From: UMGS692 sp963653425
Lineage (GTDB): Bacteria; Bacillota; Clostridia; Christensenellales; CAG-314
Direction of reading: 5' to 3'
DNA: 64,000 nt
Assembly (NCBI GenBank): GCA_963653425.1
Contig: CAVJWC010000002.1
Coordinates: forward strand, 62,001-126,000
The position numbers were made by a program, and so were the translations under genes. Shown piece after piece: positions 61,809 to 64,000 of the stretch; the first letter of the stretch is position 1; every line of letters begins with the position of its first letter. The notes under the pieces are model-generated. The model had not been told where the DNA came from and made no database searches. It worked only from the letters and a program-made list of their open reading frames with translations.

Positions 61809-61864
61809 TATACGCGTGTGTTTTTAATAAGTTAGCAATAACTTAATATTCGCGCGTATATAAT
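61809..61864 (+). promoter_or_regulatory. Nested palindrome overlapping a -10-like box near htpG
   Basis: Outer arms TATACGCG (61809-61816) and CGCGTATA (61853-61860) enclose a perfect inner palindrome TAAGTTA-GCAA-TAACTTA (61828-61845). TATAAT follows at 61859-61864. It is not the CIRCE heat-shock operator. It could be a regulator site or RNA hairpin; no good -35 box is present. Confidence 0.45.
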
Positions 61865-61964
61865 CGATAGTGCAGACGCAAGAGTCGGCGTTCCGTTTAT
61901 TATCGTTGGTAACGAACGGAAGGTTACGATTGCTTTAATATAATAAACATGCAAGGAGGCTGTT

Positions 61965-63818
61965 ATGAAAAAATTTAAGGCAGAATCTCAGAAATTGCTG
62001 GAAATGATGATAAATTCGGTTTACACGCACAGGGAAATATTCCTCAGAGAGCTTATAAGCAACGCTGCCGACGCAATAGACAAGCAGTATTACAAGTCGC
62101 TTTCGGGCGGTGAATCGGGTATGAACCGCGGAGATTATTCCATAAGAATAAGCGTAGACAAGGAAAAAAGAACGCTTACCGTTTCCGATAACGGTTGCGG
62201 AATGAACGCGGAAGAAATGGAAGCAAATCTCGGTACGATAGCTCACAGCGGAACCGACCTTTTCAGAAAGGGCAACGCAGACGCCGCAAGCGAAGTTATC
62301 GGACAGTTCGGCGTAGGCTTTTATTCGGCTTTTATGGTAGCCAAGAAAGTAGAAGTGGTTTCTCATCCTTACGGAAGCGCAATGTCGTGGATATGGACGT
62401 CGGAAGGCGTAGACGGTTATACGATAGAAGAAACGACGAGAGAAACCGCGGGTACGGACGTTATTCTTTATCTTAAAGACAACACCGAAGAAGAGAACTA
62501 CGACGAATTCCTCGACACTTACGAGCTTAAAGCTCTCGTCAAGAAGTATTCCGACTACATCCGTTATCCTATTATAATGAACGTGGAAGTCTTCGAACCC
62601 GATCCCGAAAAGAAGGGCGAAACGCAGAAGAAGTTCGAAGATCAGACGGTCAACAGTATGGTTCCTTTGTGGAAAAAGAAAAAATCCGAGCTTACGGACG
62701 AAGAAACGGACAACTTCTACCGCGATAAGTTCCACGACTACGACAAGCCTTTGCTTACCATTCCCGTAAGCGTGGAAGGCGCGGTATCTTTCAACGCTCT
62801 GTTGTTTATTCCTTCCCGCGCGCCCTACGATTTCTATTCGAAAGAGTACGAAAGAGGACTCGAACTTTACAGCAACGGCGTTCTTATTATGGAAAAGTGC
62901 GCCGAACTTATCCCCGAATACTTTGCTTTCGTAAGAGGCGTGGTGGATTCTTCCGACCTGAGTCTTAACCTTTCGAGAGAAACTCTTCAACACAACCGTC
63001 AGCTCAAGATTATCGCGAACGCCATAGAAAAGAAGATAAAATCCGCTCTTTTGGACCTTATGAAAGAAGATACGGGCAAGTACGAACAGTTCTTCGGCGT
63101 TTTCGGAACTCAGCTTAAATACGGCATTTATACCTCTTTCGGCGCGGACAAAGACAAGATAGAAGATTTGCTTTTCTATCGTCTTGCGGATAACGGCGAC
63201 TACACCGGCCTTAACGATTACGTCGAAAATATGAAAGAAGGACAGGACGCTATATATTACGCCTGCGGACAGAGCCTCGAAGGAATAAAGGCAATGCCTC
63301 AGATGGAATTCGTTGCCGAAAAGGGTTACGAAGTTCTCGCAATGACCGAAAACGTGGACGAATTCGTAGTTAAGCTTCTCGATAAGTACAAAGATAAACC
63401 TTTTAAGTCGCTTTCGGGCTTCACGGGCGAAGAAAAATCCGAACAGCTCGATAAGCTTCAGGAAGACGCCATCGCTTTCGTTAAAAATACTCTTGGCGAC
63501 AAGGTAAGCGACGTAAAAGCCACCGCCAGACTTAAAAATCATCCCGTATGTTTCGTCGAAGCAGGCGAACTTTCCATAGAAATGGAAAAGATTCTCAACA
63601 GTATGCCCAACGCTCAGACGGTCAACGCCAAAAAGGTTCTCGAAATCAACGTAAATCACCCGATTTTCAGGAAAATTACCGAGCTTTTCGAAAGCGACAA
63701 AGATTCGCTTAAAAAGCTGTCGGAAGTCCTTTACGGCGAAGCTCGTCTTATCGCGGGACTCGAACTGGATAATCCCGCCGAGTTTTCTCAGAGCGTATGC
63801 GAACTGCTCGCTAAATAA
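61965..63818 (+). CDS. htpG: Molecular chaperone HtpG (Hsp90)
   Basis: A 617-residue Hsp90. The N-terminal ATPase shows EIFLRELISNAADAIDK, VSDNGCGMNAEEM and GQFGVGFYSAFMVA. VDSSDLSLNLSRETLQ lies in the middle domain and contains the Arg for ATP hydrolysis, and the C-terminal dimerisation domain is complete. AAGGAGG precedes the ATG. It stands alone in the window and has a complex upstream region. Confidence 0.96.
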   Translation: MKKFKAESQKLLEMMINSVYTHREIFLRELISNAADAIDKQYYKSLSGGESGMNRGDYSIRISVDKEKRTLTVSDNGCGMNAEEMEANLGTIAHSGTDLFRKGNADAASEVIGQFGVGFYSAFMVAKKVEVVSHPYGSAMSWIWTSEGVDGYTIEETTRETAGTDVILYLKDNTEEENYDEFLDTYELKALVKKYSDYIRYPIIMNVEVFEPDPEKKGETQKKFEDQTVNSMVPLWKKKKSELTDEETDNFYRDKFHDYDKPLLTIPVSVEGAVSFNALLFIPSRAPYDFYSKEYERGLELYSNGVLIMEKCAELIPEYFAFVRGVVDSSDLSLNLSRETLQHNRQLKIIANAIEKKIKSALLDLMKEDTGKYEQFFGVFGTQLKYGIYTSFGADKDKIEDLLFYRLADNGDYTGLNDYVENMKEGQDAIYYACGQSLEGIKAMPQMEFVAEKGYEVLAMTENVDEFVVKLLDKYKDKPFKSLSGFTGEEKSEQLDKLQEDAIAFVKNTLGDKVSDVKATARLKNHPVCFVEAGELSIEMEKILNSMPNAQTVNAKKVLEINVNHPIFRKITELFESDKDSLKKLSEVLYGEARLIAGLELDNPAEFSQSVCELLAK

Positions 63819-63922
63819 AATGGAAAACGAAAAGTTTTGTAAGTTTGCCGTAAAGGAGTAAACCCCAAAACAAACGAAAACCGCAATAAATCGGCGTAAA
63901 CTTAAATTCGTTAAACGAAGAA

Positions 63923-63955
63923 AAACCGCAGGCAAAAACCTGCGGTTTCGTTTTT
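63923..63955 (+). terminator. Terminator after htpG
   Basis: AAACCGCAGG (63923-63932) with CCTGCGGTTT (63939-63948), then CGTTTTT. Confidence 0.9.
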
Positions 63956-64000
63956 ACATATGTGTTTCGGTTGCCCGTTCCGATTACAACGGATAATCGT

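Noticed and set aside
61809..61860. CIRCE heat-shock operator near htpG
   Set aside because: The palindrome sequence does not match TTAGCACTC-N9-GAGTGCTAA.
61935..63935. A 666-codon open frame antisense to htpG, and similar long antisense frames (for example 47322-49022, 25493-26575, 62195-62476)
   Set aside because: TTA, CTA and TCA codons are rare in the sense genes, so stop codons are rare on the other strand. No ribosome-binding sites or recognisable domains; each overlaps a well-supported gene.

Overview
The window reads as a chromosome segment of an anaerobic, probably endospore-forming member of the Bacillota, class Clostridia. The supporting genes are an IspH-ribosomal S1 fusion, a SipL-like SPOCS/LysM spore-coat protein, L27 with a cleavable N-terminus plus its protease Prp, DUF3899, 2-oxoacid:ferredoxin oxidoreductase, Etf/acyl-CoA dehydrogenase and a sodium-pump decarboxylase. 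An uncultivated gut lineage near the Christensenellales would fit, but that placement is inference. Genes are dense and mostly on the plus strand. No phage, transposase, CRISPR or toxin-antitoxin genes were recognised.

Layout. Bases 1-9098: an oligopeptide ABC importer (binding protein entering from the left edge, OppB, OppC, OppD, OppF) plus a small DUF3899 membrane protein. Only OppB has normal length. OppC carries about 230 extra residues between TM1 and its GTxxxGRD motif, OppD about 365 extra residues between Q-loop and signature, and OppF about 165 between Walker A and Q-loop, including a His/Cys cluster. Bases 9141-10349: non-coding, with a nested direct repeat. Bases 10350-15512: dusB, a HAD phosphatase, a MaoC hydratase, acyl-CoA dehydrogenase and etfBA. 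Bases 15713-20425: a biotin-dependent Na+ pump with both a 12S/MmdA-type and a 5S/OadA-type carboxyltransferase. Bases 20624-26530: surE, yhiN-like, aroH, cmk, plsC, ispH-S1, tightly overlapping. Bases 26727-33566: sipL-like, addB (minus), a YjjG-type HAD phosphatase, murG (minus).

Bases 34004-46188: a serine hydrolase, a class V aminotransferase diverging from a DUF3343 gene, a GlpA-like/FAD/DUF1667 redox trio, comEC, holA, a membrane protein, an M28 peptidase and tRNA-Pro(GGG). Bases 46794-52043: a secreted lipase, a MacB-type ABC ATPase with a large FtsX permease, and a MazG-like protein. Bases 52269-54193 (minus): tilS-hpt. Bases 54472-61021: an E2/CAT-fold protein, rplU-prp-rpmA, ogg, a NYN protein and a four-subunit 2-oxoacid:ferredoxin oxidoreductase. 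Bases 61022-61964: structured non-coding DNA with two paralogous MITE-like elements. Bases 61965-63818: htpG.

Working together: the importer would supply peptides, the ferredoxin oxidoreductase and Etf-linked dehydrogenase would oxidise the resulting keto acids and acyl-CoAs, and the biotin decarboxylase could conserve energy as a Na+ gradient. The most unusual signals are the expanded transporter, a dispersed palindromic repeat whose copies repeatedly start at predicted transcription start points, and two tRNA-modification genes (dusB, tilS) that look leaderless.
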